NCBI GenBank assembly: GCA_030278955.1
Contig: JAOANR010000004.1
Coordinates: 18,688,620-18,752,619, forward strand
Origin: Hygrophila difformis
Taxonomy: Eukaryota > Streptophyta > Magnoliopsida > Lamiales > Acanthaceae
Length of the DNA: 64,000 bases
Direction: 5' to 3'
Positions within the stretch are counted from its first letter, which is position 1, and every line of letters starts with the position of its first letter. Both the position numbers and the translations under genes were made by a program. Below the pieces are notes generated by a model that saw nothing but the letters and a program-made list of their open reading frames with translations, was not told the origin of the DNA and made no database searches. This document shows positions 23,316-33,302 of the stretch, piece by piece.

Positions 23316-23777
23316 GAGCCCGTTTGGATTGGCTTCTAGGGAGGTGCTTTTGGCTTTTGCTTCTGTCAAAAGCACTTCTAGTAGAAATTAGGTGTTTGTT
23401 TTGGCTTTTGAGAAAAAGCAAAAGCACCTCGAAAAGCGAAAAAAGTGCTTCTGGGAGAAGCAGCCCATGGGGTGCTTCTCCCAAAAGCAGAAGCCAAAAG
23501 CACCTCGTAAAATGTGCAAGGACTTAAATACCCCCACTACTTAATATAAATTACACTATAAATATATCTTATTATCATATTAAGTAGCATGTCCTTTTTG
23601 GTAATTACGACACTCTAAAAGCACTTTTCATTTTTATTCATCCAAACATATTTTTTAGAAAAAGCCGCTTTTCAAACATCAATCCAAACACAAAAATTAC
23701 ATGCTTTTGCTTTTGACTTCTGCTTCTGCTTCTACTTTTGGCTTCTGCTTTTTTCAAAAGCCAATCCAAACGGGCCC
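23316..23777 (+). mobile_element. Tourist-like MITE, copy 2 (subfamily A), head-to-tail with copy 1
   Basis: This 462-bp copy is almost identical to copy 1 and in the same orientation. It shares the TTA at 23,313-23,315 with copy 1 and has TTA at 23,778-23,780 on its right. The shared target triplet shows either insertion of one copy at the duplicated target of the other or duplication by unequal exchange. Confidence 0.88.
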
Positions 23778-24235
23778 TTACAAAGGGAGATAAAGAGGAT
23801 TGATAAAGGGTCAGGTGCGAATTGAACTCCTAAAAAGTTGGAAGTTAGAGAATACGAACATTTGGTCAAGTCACATTCCTAGATCATAAAATTTTATTAA
23901 TATATTGAGAAATTAAGGGCCCGTTTGGATTGGCTTTTGAAAAAAGCAGAAGCAGAAGTCAAAAGCAAAAGCATGTAATTTTTGTGTTTGGATTGAATGT
24001 TTGAAAAGCGATTTTTTATAAAAAAATATGTTTGGATGAATAAAAATGAAAAATACTTTTAGAGTGTGGTAATTATATAAAAGGACATACTACTTAATAT
24101 GATAATAAGATATATTTATAGTGTAATTTATATTAAGCACTTTTTAGAGGTGCTTCTCCCAGAAGCACTTTTTTCGCTTTTCGAGGTGCTTTTGTTTTTT
24201 CTTAAAAGCCAAAACAAACACCTAATTTCTACTTG

Positions 24236-25137
24236 GAGGGTGTTTGGAATGGCTTTTAGCAAGGCGCTTTTGGCTTTTGCTTCTGCCAAAAGCACTTTTG
24301 GTGGAAAAGAGACGTTTGGTTTGGCTTTTCAAAAAAAGCAGTAGCACCTCGAAAAGCTGCAAAAGTGCTTATGGGAGAAGCAGCCCAGGGGTGCTTCTCC
24401 GAAAAGCAGAAGCCAAAAGCATTTCGTAAAATCTGCAAAGACTTAAATACCCTCATTACTTAATATAAATTACATTACAAATATATCTTATTATCATATT
24501 AAGGGCCCGTTTGGATTGGCTTTTAAAAAAAGCAGAAGCAGAAGTGAAAGCCAAAAGCAGAAGCAGGTAACTTTTGTGTTTGGATGAAATGTTTGAAAAA
24601 CAGCTTTTTTTCAAAAGTGTGTTTGGATATGTAAAAGTGAAAAGCGCTTTTGAAATGTGTAAATTACCAAAAAGCTATTTATATATAATAGTATATATTT
24701 ATAGTGTAATTAAAATAAATTAATAGGGGCATTTATGACTCTGCACACATTACTAGGTGCTTTTGGCTTCTGCTATTCGGAGAAGCACCCCCTGGGCTGC
24801 TTCTCCCAGAAGCACTTTTGCAGCTTTTCGAGGTGCTTTTGCTTTTTCTAAAAAGCCAAAACAAACACTCTTTTCTCTTCAAAAGTGCTTTTGGCAGAAG
24901 CAAAAGCCAAAAGCACTTGAAAAAAAGCCATTCCAAACAGGCTCTTATCATGTCCTTTTTGGTAATTTACACATTTCAAAAGCACTTTTCACTTTTACAC
25001 ATCCAAACACTTTTGAAAAAAAAGCTGCTTTTCAAACATTCCATTCAAACACAAAAATTACATGCTTCTGCTTTTGGCTTTCACTTCTGCTTCTGCTTTT
25101 GGCTTCTGCTTTCTCAAAAGCCAAATCCAAACGGGCC
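24236..25137 (+). mobile_element. Tourist-like MITE, copy 4 (subfamily B), inside copy 3, contains copy 5
   Basis: It starts GAGGGTGTTTGGAATGGC and ends CCAAATCCAAACGGGCC. The flanking triplets are TTG on the left and TAG on the right; the TAG matches the expected target in copy 3 and the TTG looks mutated. It is interrupted at 24,503-24,944 by copy 5. Confidence 0.75.
24503..24944 (-). mobile_element. Tourist-like MITE, copy 5 (subfamily B), innermost
   Basis: Reverse orientation, 442 bp, from GGGCCCGTTTGGATTGGC to GCCATTCCAAACAGGCTC. The flanks are TAA on the left and TTA on the right, so the target duplication is imperfect. It lies in copy 4, which lies in copy 3. Confidence 0.78.
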
Positions 25138-25212
25138 TAGAAGTGCTTTTGACAGAAGCAAAAGCCAAAAGCACCTCCCTAGAAGCCAATCCAAACGGGC
25201 TCTAAGTATTTA

Positions 25213-25930
25213 GAGCCCGTTTGGATTGGCTTCTAGAGAGGTGCTTTTGGCTTTTGCTTCTGCCAAAAGCACTTCTAATGGAAATTAGGTGTTTGTTTTG
25301 GCTTTTAAGCAAAAGCACATCGAAAAGCCAAAAAAGTGCTTCTGGGAGAAGCAGCCCAGGGTGGACTGCTCCCAAAAGCAGAAGTCAAAAGCACCTCGTA
25401 AAATGTGCAAGGACTTAAATACCCCCACTACTTAATACTTCCTCCGTTTTTTAAAGATAGCTACAGACCCACTCAGCACGCAGTCCAATGCACATTTTAA
25501 ACCATTAATAATTCAAACTCGGTACATGTAAAAATTCTAAAAGTTCGATATTTAAAATCTACAAGACGAGACGAATCTAACAAGATCACACTTGGCTATA
25601 TTTTAACTTGTATAACCATGAGAAAACTTTAAGTCAAAGTATATAAGTGAACAGTACTCATTAGTCAACAGTAGCTAACAAAAAAAACGGAGGGAGTATA
25701 AATTACACTATAAATATATCTTATTATCATATTAAACAACACGTCCTTTTTGGTAATTACTACATTCTAAAAGCACTTTTCATTTTTATTCATTCAAACA
25801 TATTTTTTTTTAAAAAGCCGCTTTCAAACATTTCATCCAAACAAAAAAGTTGCATGCTTTTGCTTTTGACTTCTACTTCTGCTTCTACTTTTGGCTTCTG
25901 CTTTTTTCAAAAGCCAATCCATACGGGCCC
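25213..25930 (+). mobile_element. Tourist-like MITE, copy 7 (subfamily A), with a Stowaway inside
   Basis: It starts GAGCCCGTTTGGATTGGC after TTA (25,210-25,212) and ends CAATCCATACGGGCCC before TTA (25,931-25,933). Without the nested Stowaway (25,438-25,695 plus the duplicated TA) it is about 458 bp, the family length. It begins only 10 bases after copy 3 ends. Confidence 0.87.
25438..25695. mobile_element. Stowaway-like MITE nested in the Tourist-like copy 7
   Basis: 258 bp with ends CTTCCTCCGTTTTTT and AAAAAACGGAGGGAG, flanked by TA (25,436-25,437 and 25,696-25,697). The uninterrupted copies 1 and 2 show the empty site CTTAATATAAATTAC, which confirms the insertion and the TA duplication. 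Confidence 0.93.
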
Positions 25931-26102
25931 TTACGAATTAAAAGAGAGGCTTTTTAAATTCAACAAGTTTAATTACTACATATTTAGTACATATATATTG
26001 AAAATAAATGAATTCATATTTCAACAAATGAATTTATATATGTTTCATCGATTATATTCATGAATGAATCAATTCTTTGTAACTAATATTTATGTATGAT
26101 AT

Positions 26103-26240
26103 GAGAATGAGAACTTGACCTAGTGGTCATGTCCCCTGACTTCCAACCCATGATTGAGGGTTCGATTTTCACCTAACTTCCTATCTTTCCCTTTATCCAC
26201 ATTTGTAATTTGTGTAGCTTGAGTTAATGTTTACCAAAAA
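26103..26240 (+). mobile_element. SINE with perfect 18-bp target duplication
   Basis: The 138-bp body is flanked by perfect direct repeats AATATTTATGTATGATAT at 26,085-26,102 and 26,241-26,258. An A-box-like TGACCTAGTGG lies at about 26,116 and a B-box-like GGTTCGATTTT at about 26,159. The 3' part reads TTTGTAATTTGTGTAGCTTG and ends GTTTACCAAAAA. This is the structure of a tRNA-derived SINE moved by LINE machinery. It gives the reference for the three poorer copies in the window. Confidence 0.85.
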
Positions 26241-26417
26241 AATATTTATGTATGATATCAATTCATTGTATTGTACACAATTAACTATTATTCATGGAAA
26301 CATTAAATAATTATTATAGCCAATTAAATATGTTTAACCTGGCGGGTGGTTACTTTTCTTTTTGACGTTGCTTTTTTTATTTTGATTTTTCTCTTTTTTT
26401 CCCTGGCTTCGGCTACG

Positions 26418-26418
<1 letters not shown>

Positions 26419-26452
<34 letters not shown>
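26419..26452. repeat. (TA)n microsatellite
   Basis: About 14 TA units follow GGCTACGCC. This is a simple repeat only. Confidence 0.9.
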
Positions 26453-26501
26453 TTATGCATGATGAATGAAAGTGTAATATATAAATGTTCATATGGAAAT
26501 A

Positions 26502-26754
26502 CTCCCTTCCTTTTTTTCCTGCTCCATTTGCATTTTGACGACTATTACACATTTTGACTTAAAGTTTTATCATAATTATACAAGTAAAATATAGTCAAGT
26601 GAGATCTTGTTAGATTCGTCTCGTCGTGTAGTTTTTAAATATCGAACTTTTAGAATTTTTACTTATACTAAACTTGAGTTATTAATGTTTTAAAATATGC
26701 ATTGACCTGTGTGCACTGTGGGTCCGTAACAAATAAAAAAAAAAAGGGAGAAAG
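26502..26754. mobile_element. Stowaway-like MITE
   Basis: 253 bp from CTCCCTTCCTTTTTTTCC to AAAAAGGGAGAAAG with TA on both sides (26,500-26,501 and 26,755-26,756). It shares AAAATATAGTCAAGTGAGAT and other internal sequence with the other Stowaway copies in the window. Confidence 0.85.
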
Positions 26755-27034
26755 TATAATAATTCATAGCACCCAAAAATGTTTTCTTATCCAAAAGTCA
26801 TCCACAAAATTTTCCAAGAATGATCAAATGCGTAAAGCATTATGCGAGTACAAGAGGAACCATCCCAATTCCCACAAGCACTCGAGAGAATTTACAAGAG
26901 TGGGTTAATAAATATAGTTTAAAACAAACATTTAAGGTCACAAAAATAACGACTAAAAATGTCCACAAAGTTCCAAGTTACACCAATGTCCAAACTCCAA
27001 ACAAACACCACAAAACAACCAACAACGTTACTAA

Positions 27035-27493
27035 GAGCCTGTTTGGAATGGCTTTTTTCAAGTGCTTTTGGCTTTTGCTTCTGCCAAAAGCACTTTTGAA
27101 GAAAAAAGAGTGTTTGTTTTGGCTTTTTAGAAAAAGCAAAAGCACCTCGAAAAGCTGCAAAAGTGCTTCTGGGAGAAGCAGCCCAGGGGGTGCTTCTCCG
27201 AAAAGCAGAAGCCAAAAGCACCTAGTAATGTGTGCAGAGTCATAAATGCCCCTATTAATTTATTTTAATTACACTATAAATATATACTATTATATATAAA
27301 TAGCATATCCTTTTTGGTAATTACACATTTCAAAAGCACTTTTCACTTTTATATATCCAAACACACATTTGAAAAAAAACTGCTTTTCAAACATTCCATC
27401 CAAACACAAAAGTTACCTGCTTCTGCTTTTGGCTTTCACTTCTGCTTCTGCTTTTGACTTCTGCTTTTTTTAAAAGTCAATCCAAACGGGCCC
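27035..27493 (+). mobile_element. Tourist-like MITE, copy 6 (subfamily B), intact
   Basis: 459 bp, starting GAGCCTGTTTGGAATGGC and ending TCAATCCAAACGGGCCC, with a perfect TAA duplication (27,032-27,034 and 27,494-27,496). It shares its subterminal sequence (TTTTTTCAAGTGCTTTTGGC, GCTGCAAAAGTGCTTC) with copies 4 and 5, which defines subfamily B. Confidence 0.9.
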
Positions 27494-27529
27494 TAAAAAT
27501 AATTCCAAACAAACATTTAAGTTGCAAGT

Positions 27530-27700
27530 GTTTTTTTAAACATTGGCACTCTACTCGTCGGAAAAAATGTGTGAGAGCTCAAACCACATAAATTACAAAG
27601 AAATAAAGGAGAGTGATAGAGAGTTGGGTGGGAAATGTACCTCCAACAATAAGGTTGAAAATTAGGGGACTTGACCACTAAGCGAAATCTTCATCCCGTC
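27530..27700 (-). mobile_element. SINE, degraded copy
   Basis: The minus strand shows TAGTGGTCAAGTCCCCTAAT (A-box side), CAACCTTATTGTTGGAGG, CTCCTTTATTTCTTTGTAATTT and an ending AGTGCCAATGTTTAAAAAAA. This is the order of the SINE at 26,103-26,240. The B box is mutated. Confidence 0.6.
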
Positions 27701-28121
27701 GCAAAAATAATTAACAATGTCTAGAGTTTTATATTTTTTTGCTTTTATGTTTTTTTAAAGATATTATAATTGTATTTTAATATTTAATATTTCAAATTTT
27801 TGATTTGTTCAAAATTTCAATAAAAATTCCTTGGAATAATCCGAAATATATTTTAAATTTTGGCTTGATTTGAATCGAATTCGTTGTAAAGAGTAATATT
27901 TTGTATTCAAGCTTGTTATAGGTAAACACTTGATCTCAAAATTAACAAACAACTAATTTTGACTAATTTATTACTCATTTAATCAGTTAACAGTTAACGG
28001 CTAATTACCAAACATACCCATTAACTACTTTCCGATATTATTCTCCTACAATACCTAAGCCTAAATTCTACTTATAGTGGGGAAATAATGTTGGAGAAAA
28101 GTTAATAGTGGGGAAATAAAG
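27701..28121. other. AT-rich spacer, no gene
   Basis: No coding sequence is seen. Its right end carries GTTGGAGAAAAGTTAATAGT, which is repeated with changes on the far side of the following element (about 28,541). Confidence 0.6.
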
Positions 28122-28532
28122 TTTGTTCTGCACACGGAGCTGTAGCTGTAGGGAACTGGAGGGAACTATTGGAGCGTTTTATTTAAGTGTTTGACACAAC
28201 TAGCTGTAGATGTAATGAAATTTATAAAAGGACATATTTATATAGGCACTATTGGGTAGTGGGTTAGTTATTGTGTTAAAATTGTAATTGGACAGAAATA
28301 AGCTTGTTAACTTATTTTGAATGCTACCTTAATGGGTAGCTTCTATTTGTAGAGTTTCAAATTGTAATTGTAATTAGACAGAAATACACTTGATAGCTTA
28401 TTGGGTAACTTTTATTTGTAGAGTTTCAAATTGTAGCTACAGCCCTCAAAAGCTAGTGTGCAGAATGGAGCTACAATTTTAATATAAAATCAAAAGCTCC
28501 CAAAAGCTCTCAAAAGCTGCGTGCAGAACAAA
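28122..28532. mobile_element. Candidate MITE, TTTGTTCTGCAC ends
   Basis: The ends TTTGTTCTGCAC(A)CGGAGCT and AGCTGCGTGCAGAACAAA are inverted repeats. Inside, a segment with AATTGTAATT...AGACAGAAAT...GGGTAGCTTTTATTTGTAGAG occurs twice (about 28,285 and 28,366). The class and target duplication are unclear. Similar flanking sequence occurs on both sides. Confidence 0.5.
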
Positions 28533-28948
28533 ACCTATAATGTCGGAGAAAAGTTAATACAGATGTGGGGAAATATAGTTTTGGACGGGTCGGGTTCTTT
28601 GAGTATGGTATTGGTGATTGATTCCATAATTACCAACACAGTCGTCTCATAAGGGGAGCAGCCGTCTCATAAGGGGAGCAATGGAGCACTTGCTCCGAGC
28701 CCCCAATTTTGGGGGCCGAATTTGGAGGCCCCATTTTTTTTCCTTTCTTTTTTTTTTAAAAAAAAAATTAATTATAATTTCTCCTTTTTCTAGTTTATTT
28801 ATTTTTGCTTTTCATCTTTTTCCAAAATTTCAAGATCATAAAATTTTTCGGTCAATAATTTATATTTGTTTCTAAAGACAAAGTTATTTAAAATACTTTT
28901 TATTTTTATATTTTTTATTTGTATTCAAAATATTTGGTATGATGGCAT

Positions 28949-29219
28949 TTGACAGATCTTTCTCAGGTCAAACTTCACTGGCACAAATCAAACTTGTCAA
29001 CTTGGAATTCAGCACGCCGAATAGGTGTTCTCTTACATGTTGGTGGGAGCTCCCTCAGTAATCCAGGTCTTGCAAGGTTTGGTGGTGTGATTAGGACAGG
29101 CGACGGACAATGGGTTGAAGGATTTTCGGAATCCATTGGGACTGCTAGTAATTTGAGGGCTGAACTCGTTGGTATATGGCGCGGAATAAGGTTGCTTATT
29201 GGAAAAGGGATTGAAGTGG
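28949..29219 (+). pseudogene. Plant LINE RNase H domain fragment
   Basis: The frame reads ...NPGLARFGGVIRTGDGQW..., ...NLRAELVGIWRGIRL... and ends at GIEVV. This is the RVT_3-type RNase H that ends many plant L1 ORF2 proteins: the loop before the first catalytic region, then the AE-containing helix. It stops where the LTR at 29,220 begins. No reverse transcriptase is found upstream; 28,640-28,948 is low-complexity, AT-rich DNA with a 20-bp duplicated segment (GTCTCATAAGGGGAGCA) at about 28,642 and 28,662. Confidence 0.75.
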
Positions 29220-29894
29220 TGTTGCTCCCGTTTCAGGGAAACACGTAATCCTCTAGATGGAGCCTTCAAGATGGAAGGCGGGATGAGGACAGTCCCAAGG
29301 GATGCTAAGAACTAGTGCATCGCGAAATAAACTAAGGAATGGAAAGAAAGCAGTAAAAGAAATCAGAAAAGGAAAGCAGTATAGAAAGCATTAAAGAAGG
29401 CGATAAATAAAAGTAAAGTACTCGAAAAGTAAAGACATTGTACTGAAATGTTTCGTGGTTGAGGAACCCAGATTACATCTAAAGTTCTAATATTTATACA
29501 ATGCCTGGTGCCTGTTCGTTGGGAGGCACCGGTTGGGGGAAAGGGATAAGGATGAAATTCAAAAAAGGTCTTCCCCGCCTTTATTCTGATACTGGCACGG
29601 ATAAGGCTTCCGCGAAGATGAGGAGAGTCTTCGTTCGGGGTAACCTCACCTTGTAACGCTCTGGAACCGCTTCCTCTAACTCGTGGTACTCGGGCAGTTA
29701 TCGTGCTCGGGCATGACTTTCTCCGGGTAGCACCTTTTATTTAGATAGGTTAGCTTGCTCGGGTGATGTCCCTCGGGGTCCGTAGGCTGGTCTTGGGCCA
29801 TCTCGTCCACGTCAAGCCTAGAAGTTGGGCCCTTATGTAAATTGGGCCTGGATATGTATTTGGGCTGGATTAAGATAATTTTTATGTGTTAACA
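29220..29894 (-). mobile_element. 3' LTR of a Tat/Ogre-like element
   Basis: The 675-bp segment starts TGTTGCTCCCG and ends GTGTTAACA, with TGTT/AACA inverted tips. It is placed directly after the broken LINE RNase H frame. On the minus strand it is preceded by the polypurine tract TGAAAAACGGGGGCAATT (29,912-29,895). It therefore fits the 3' LTR of the minus-strand element whose integrase and RNase H lie at 30,790-32,969. The partner 5' LTR was not found. Confidence 0.65.
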
Positions 29895-30789
29895 AATTGC
29901 CCCCGTTTTTCAGTGGAATATTTGGCCTCGTCTTTGGCCTTATCCGCTGAAAAAGTCTAAGATCTCCTTAGCTCGGGATGTCAGTTAATGATGACGCCTG
30001 TCATTCTAGGAGATTTTTGAATGGATGTTTATTGGAATATGCATATTCATATCCATCCATTCTTGGTAACCGCTGCAATCGTGCCTTTTCGAGTCAGTTT
30101 TGCATAGAGAATGATGTGACCATTCATTGTTTGCGGAAGTTACGTGCCATTAATGTAACATTTAATCTATCTTTAGCGGTATCAACCATTTGTTTGGTTA
30201 TAAATATCACCAAGGGTCATGTTTTATCCACTCAAACATGGCCTTTTCTGCTTGTGATCCTCGTCTTCTTCCAAAACCTCCGTTTACCCCCATGTCTGGC
30301 TTCTGTTTGTTCTTCGAAAAGCTATCCTTTGTAACCTTAGGTTACTTTGTTATTACGGATCATGGGCTTCTTAACCCTTTTCCAACCCCGGTTTTGATGA
30401 TATCACAACCCTTGTATGGGCTATCTCACCTCCTAACCGAGGACATTTGAAAATATACTTTTCGTAACCACCGGAGTGCTGGTCTCTTGGTGTCGGCGTT
30501 CTTGAAAGGGGTTCCCGAGGGCGGATCCACTGTCGTACTGAACAAAGGGATCGCCCTCTTGTGACCGAGGCACCTTGTTGTAATCAGAAGAGCCACCCCT
30601 GGGCATCGGAGACCGGAGAAAAGTTTCTCTGGCATGCCCTTGTGGTGATGGCTTCTGATTGAGAGCACTGGGCTCTTATATCCAGGAAGACGACCCTGTG
30701 CTGAGCGGGGCTCAGGCTGTTCTTATAGGGAGTCCTTCCTGGAGGCGGTGGACAGGACACGAAGCTCAAACCTCGAGATCAAGACTTGT
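29895..30789 (-). mobile_element. Polypurine tract and 3' non-coding part of the Tat/Ogre-like element
   Basis: The polypurine tract lies at the left edge. The rest separates it from the integrase remains and shows no conserved frame on either strand. Confidence 0.5.
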
Positions 30790-32969
30790 TCATGGTCCCG
30801 ATGACTCTGGGAGAGCTCCGACTATGGATTCTGACAAATGATTTGTCTTCCACGTGAAGACCTTTCCAAAATAGACCATGTCAACAAAACATGTGGTTCT
30901 GCCAAGCCCATTTTGCAGATCTTTTCCTCGTATTGCGTACTCGGATTGTAAAGCATTCTCCCAAGCAGAAGGATAATACTTCTTTAGATATTTAGCATTG
31001 ATGCTTTGATGTACTAGGTTTCCATCATTGTCTATTAGTTGGTATGCACCGTTGCTAAATACTTTGTTAATGATAAACGGTCCTTCCCAATTGGGGGACC
31101 ATTTTCCAAATTCGTGGTTCTTTACTGTTGGCAATATTGTTTTCCAAAGAAGATCACCTTCTCTGAAAGTTAATTCCTTCTCGAATTGTTATAATAACGA
31201 GTCCTTCTTTGGGCTTCCCGAGTAAGGTTATCGATCGCCGTTAATCGGACTGTGTCCGCTTGCTCCAATTGCTGCATCATCTTCTCTTGATATTGATCAT
31301 CAGAAACTGATGCTTGGAGAATAATCCGTTGACTTGGGACTGATATTTCCAAAGGCAGAATTGCCTATTGACCATAAGTTAATTGATAAGGGGTGAAACC
31401 CGTGGCAGTACTCTTAAAATTCCTAATAGCCCATAAGGCTTCAGACAAGAGATCATGCCATTTTCTGGGGTTATCCTTTATCATTTTCTTTATGATGTGG
31501 ATAATGTTCTTGTTTGTCGCTTCCGCTTGGCCATTAGCCCGTGGATAGTATGGCGAGGAAAGCAACAGTCGGATCCCGAGTTCTTCCGCGTATTCGGCTA
31601 TTCGGTTTCCGATGAACACTGTCCCTTAATCAGTTAGGATAGAATGCAGTATCCCGAATTGGTGCACAATGTGTTTGTTGATGAAGTCGACTATCACATC
31701 TTGGTTGACCGTTTTGAGCGGGATAGCTTCCACCCATCTGGTGAAGTAATCAGTTGCCACTAGGATATATTCGTGACACTTACTGGAAGGAGTAATCCGA
31801 CCAGTCACGACCATAGCCCAATCCTTGAAAGGCCAAGGTCTAACCGAGTAATTCAAACTCGTTACTGGCAAATGATTCAAATCACTGTGCCTCTGACAAG
31901 CCGAACAACCCTTCGCGAAACGGATGCAATCGTTGAACATGGTTGGCCAGTAATAGCCATATCCATGAAGTGTCCCTCTCATGTTCAAACCAGCGCGATG
32001 AGCTCCACATATTCCCTCATGAACTTCAGCCATTGCAAGTTTGGCTTCGTCAGGGCCTAAGCATTTAAGCAAAACGCATTCAAATGTTCTTTTATAGAGA
32101 ATTCAATCCTCATATAGGAACCGGAGAGCTTTGGCTTTGATGTTCGGGCTATACGTGCTTGAAGAACTCGGGAAATAATCAGTAATCTCTTTATGCCAGT
32201 CATTCGGGACAATTAGGCTGCTCGTGCTATTGTCAATAGGGCATATCAAGACTTGGTCGGTTGTGGCCCGTCCTTCTATCCTCCTCATGTCCAGGAGCAG
32301 GGATGCCTCAACCAAGTTGATGCTCAGAATCAATTTGCAAAACCCCCGGTGGGTCTTATCCCGAGGCATGTTGGGCCAAGTCGTTGGCCTCGTAATTCTC
32401 TTCCCGACGTATGTACTCAACATATACATCGGGGATTTGACCAAGTAACTCAAGAACTCTTTCTTGATACCTTGACAAACCTGGATGTTTGCATTAGTAT
32501 GTCCGCATTACTTGGTTGAGCACCAATTGAGAATCACCACGGATCGTGACCGTTTTTGGCATCCGTAGGACTAATGTTTCAAGTCTGAGGATCAGAGCCT
32601 CATATTCGGGGGCATTGTTTGTCATCGGGCTTAACTCCAGAAATAATCTTATTTCTTCCCGATTCGGGCCAAGGAGATAGACTCCGACCCCTGACTTGGT
32701 GTTGTGCTTGAACCGTCAAAGTACATGGCCCATGGACGTGTGGCGGCGTACATCTCGTCATTGGGTTCTTCTGGTTCGAGCATATTCGGATGTTCGGCCA
32801 GGAAATCTACAATTATCTGCCCTTTAACGACTTTAATGGGCATATGTATTAGGGCGAATGGCGCGAGTTTCAAGGCCCATTCCAATAAACGACCCTTATG
32901 AGCGGGTCTTCTCAGGATAAGCTTTGCAAGGTCGAATTTGGACATGACCTTGGTTTCCCTCGGCATCAT
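30790..32969 (-). pseudogene. Tat/Ogre-like pol remains: RNase H and integrase, broken
   Basis: From right to left on the minus strand: the RT/RNase H connection (VVKGQIIVDFLAEHP) and the start of a second RNase H (PWAMYFDGSS) at 32,969-32,649; a spacer at 32,453-32,103; the integrase zinc-binding part (HEGICGAHRAG...CSACQRH) and core (WAMVVTGRITPSS, VATDYFTRWVEAIPL) at 32,072-31,626; an in-frame stop after SILTD; the core with YYPRANGQAEATNK at 31,619-31,365; and the integrase C-terminus (WSPNWEGPFIINKVFSNGAYQL) at 31,134-30,970. Gag, protease and most of the reverse transcriptase are absent. Several stops and frameshifts make it non-functional. The double RNase H and the GQ..VDFLAEHP linker are marks of the Tat/Ogre branch of Ty3/gypsy. 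Confidence 0.88.
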
Positions 32970-33284
32970 AAATGCTCTAGTTTCTTACATGCATATATGA
33001 AACTTTTGACAATTTCGTCAACACGAGCTTTTTCTAAAATATCCCAAGTTAAATTTATTAAAAGAAAAGAGTTATGATTCGTGGGAAAGGGGTTTAAGGA
33101 TATATTTCACTTTTTATTACTCATGTGGGATACTTTGATTTCAAACGGCGGTGTGGACCTCCCCGGCATGAAACTTTTGACAAATTTCATGGCGCAGCCG
33201 GGATAGACAGTTCAATCTTGACAGACATCAATGCTCAATACTTATTATAGTATCATTTATTACATCTGTCTGCCACACTGAAGG

Positions 33285-33302
33285 TCCCCGGCAACGGCGC
33301 CA
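33285..33302 (-). other. Retroelement primer-binding site, tRNA-Asp type
   Basis: The minus strand reads TGGCGCCGTTGCCGGGGA, an 18-base complement to the 3' end of plant tRNA-Asp, as used by Tat- and Athila-type elements. An LTR-like end (TTTCA on the minus strand) lies immediately to its right at 33,303. A degenerate second copy of PBS plus LTR edge is at about 33,150-33,190. The element it belongs to could not be reconstructed. Confidence 0.75.

Larger units (their letters stand above)
22785..23880 (-). mobile_element. SINE, minus orientation, split by two MITEs
   Basis: Reading on the minus strand from 23,880 gives TGACTTGACCAAATG (A-box region), TCTAACTTCCAAC, GAGTTCAATTCGCACC (B-box-like) and TCCCTTTGTAA. 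It then continues past the MITEs at 22,846 with TTTGTATTGCTTAGACTCCC, ending GTTTACCAAATAAAAA near 22,785. The order matches the SINE at 26,103-26,240. GATCAT at 22,764 and at 23,882 may be the remains of the target duplication. Confidence 0.65.
23917..25202 (-). mobile_element. Tourist-like MITE, copy 3 (subfamily A), contains copy 4
   Basis: This copy is in reverse orientation. It starts GGGCCCGTTTGGATTGGCTT after TAA (23,914-23,916) and ends AGCCAATCCAAACGGGCTC before TAA (25,203-25,205). Its own sequence breaks off near 24,232 and resumes at 25,138, with copy 4 inserted in between. Confidence 0.82.

Noticed and set aside
24757..25213. Lys/Phe-rich frames in the MITE cluster
   Set aside because: They arise from GCTTTTGGCTTCTGC-type repeats in the MITEs and change with each copy.
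30017..30450. Plus-strand frames of 86-118 aa
   Set aside because: They lie in the 3' non-coding part of a minus-strand Tat-like element and show no family features.
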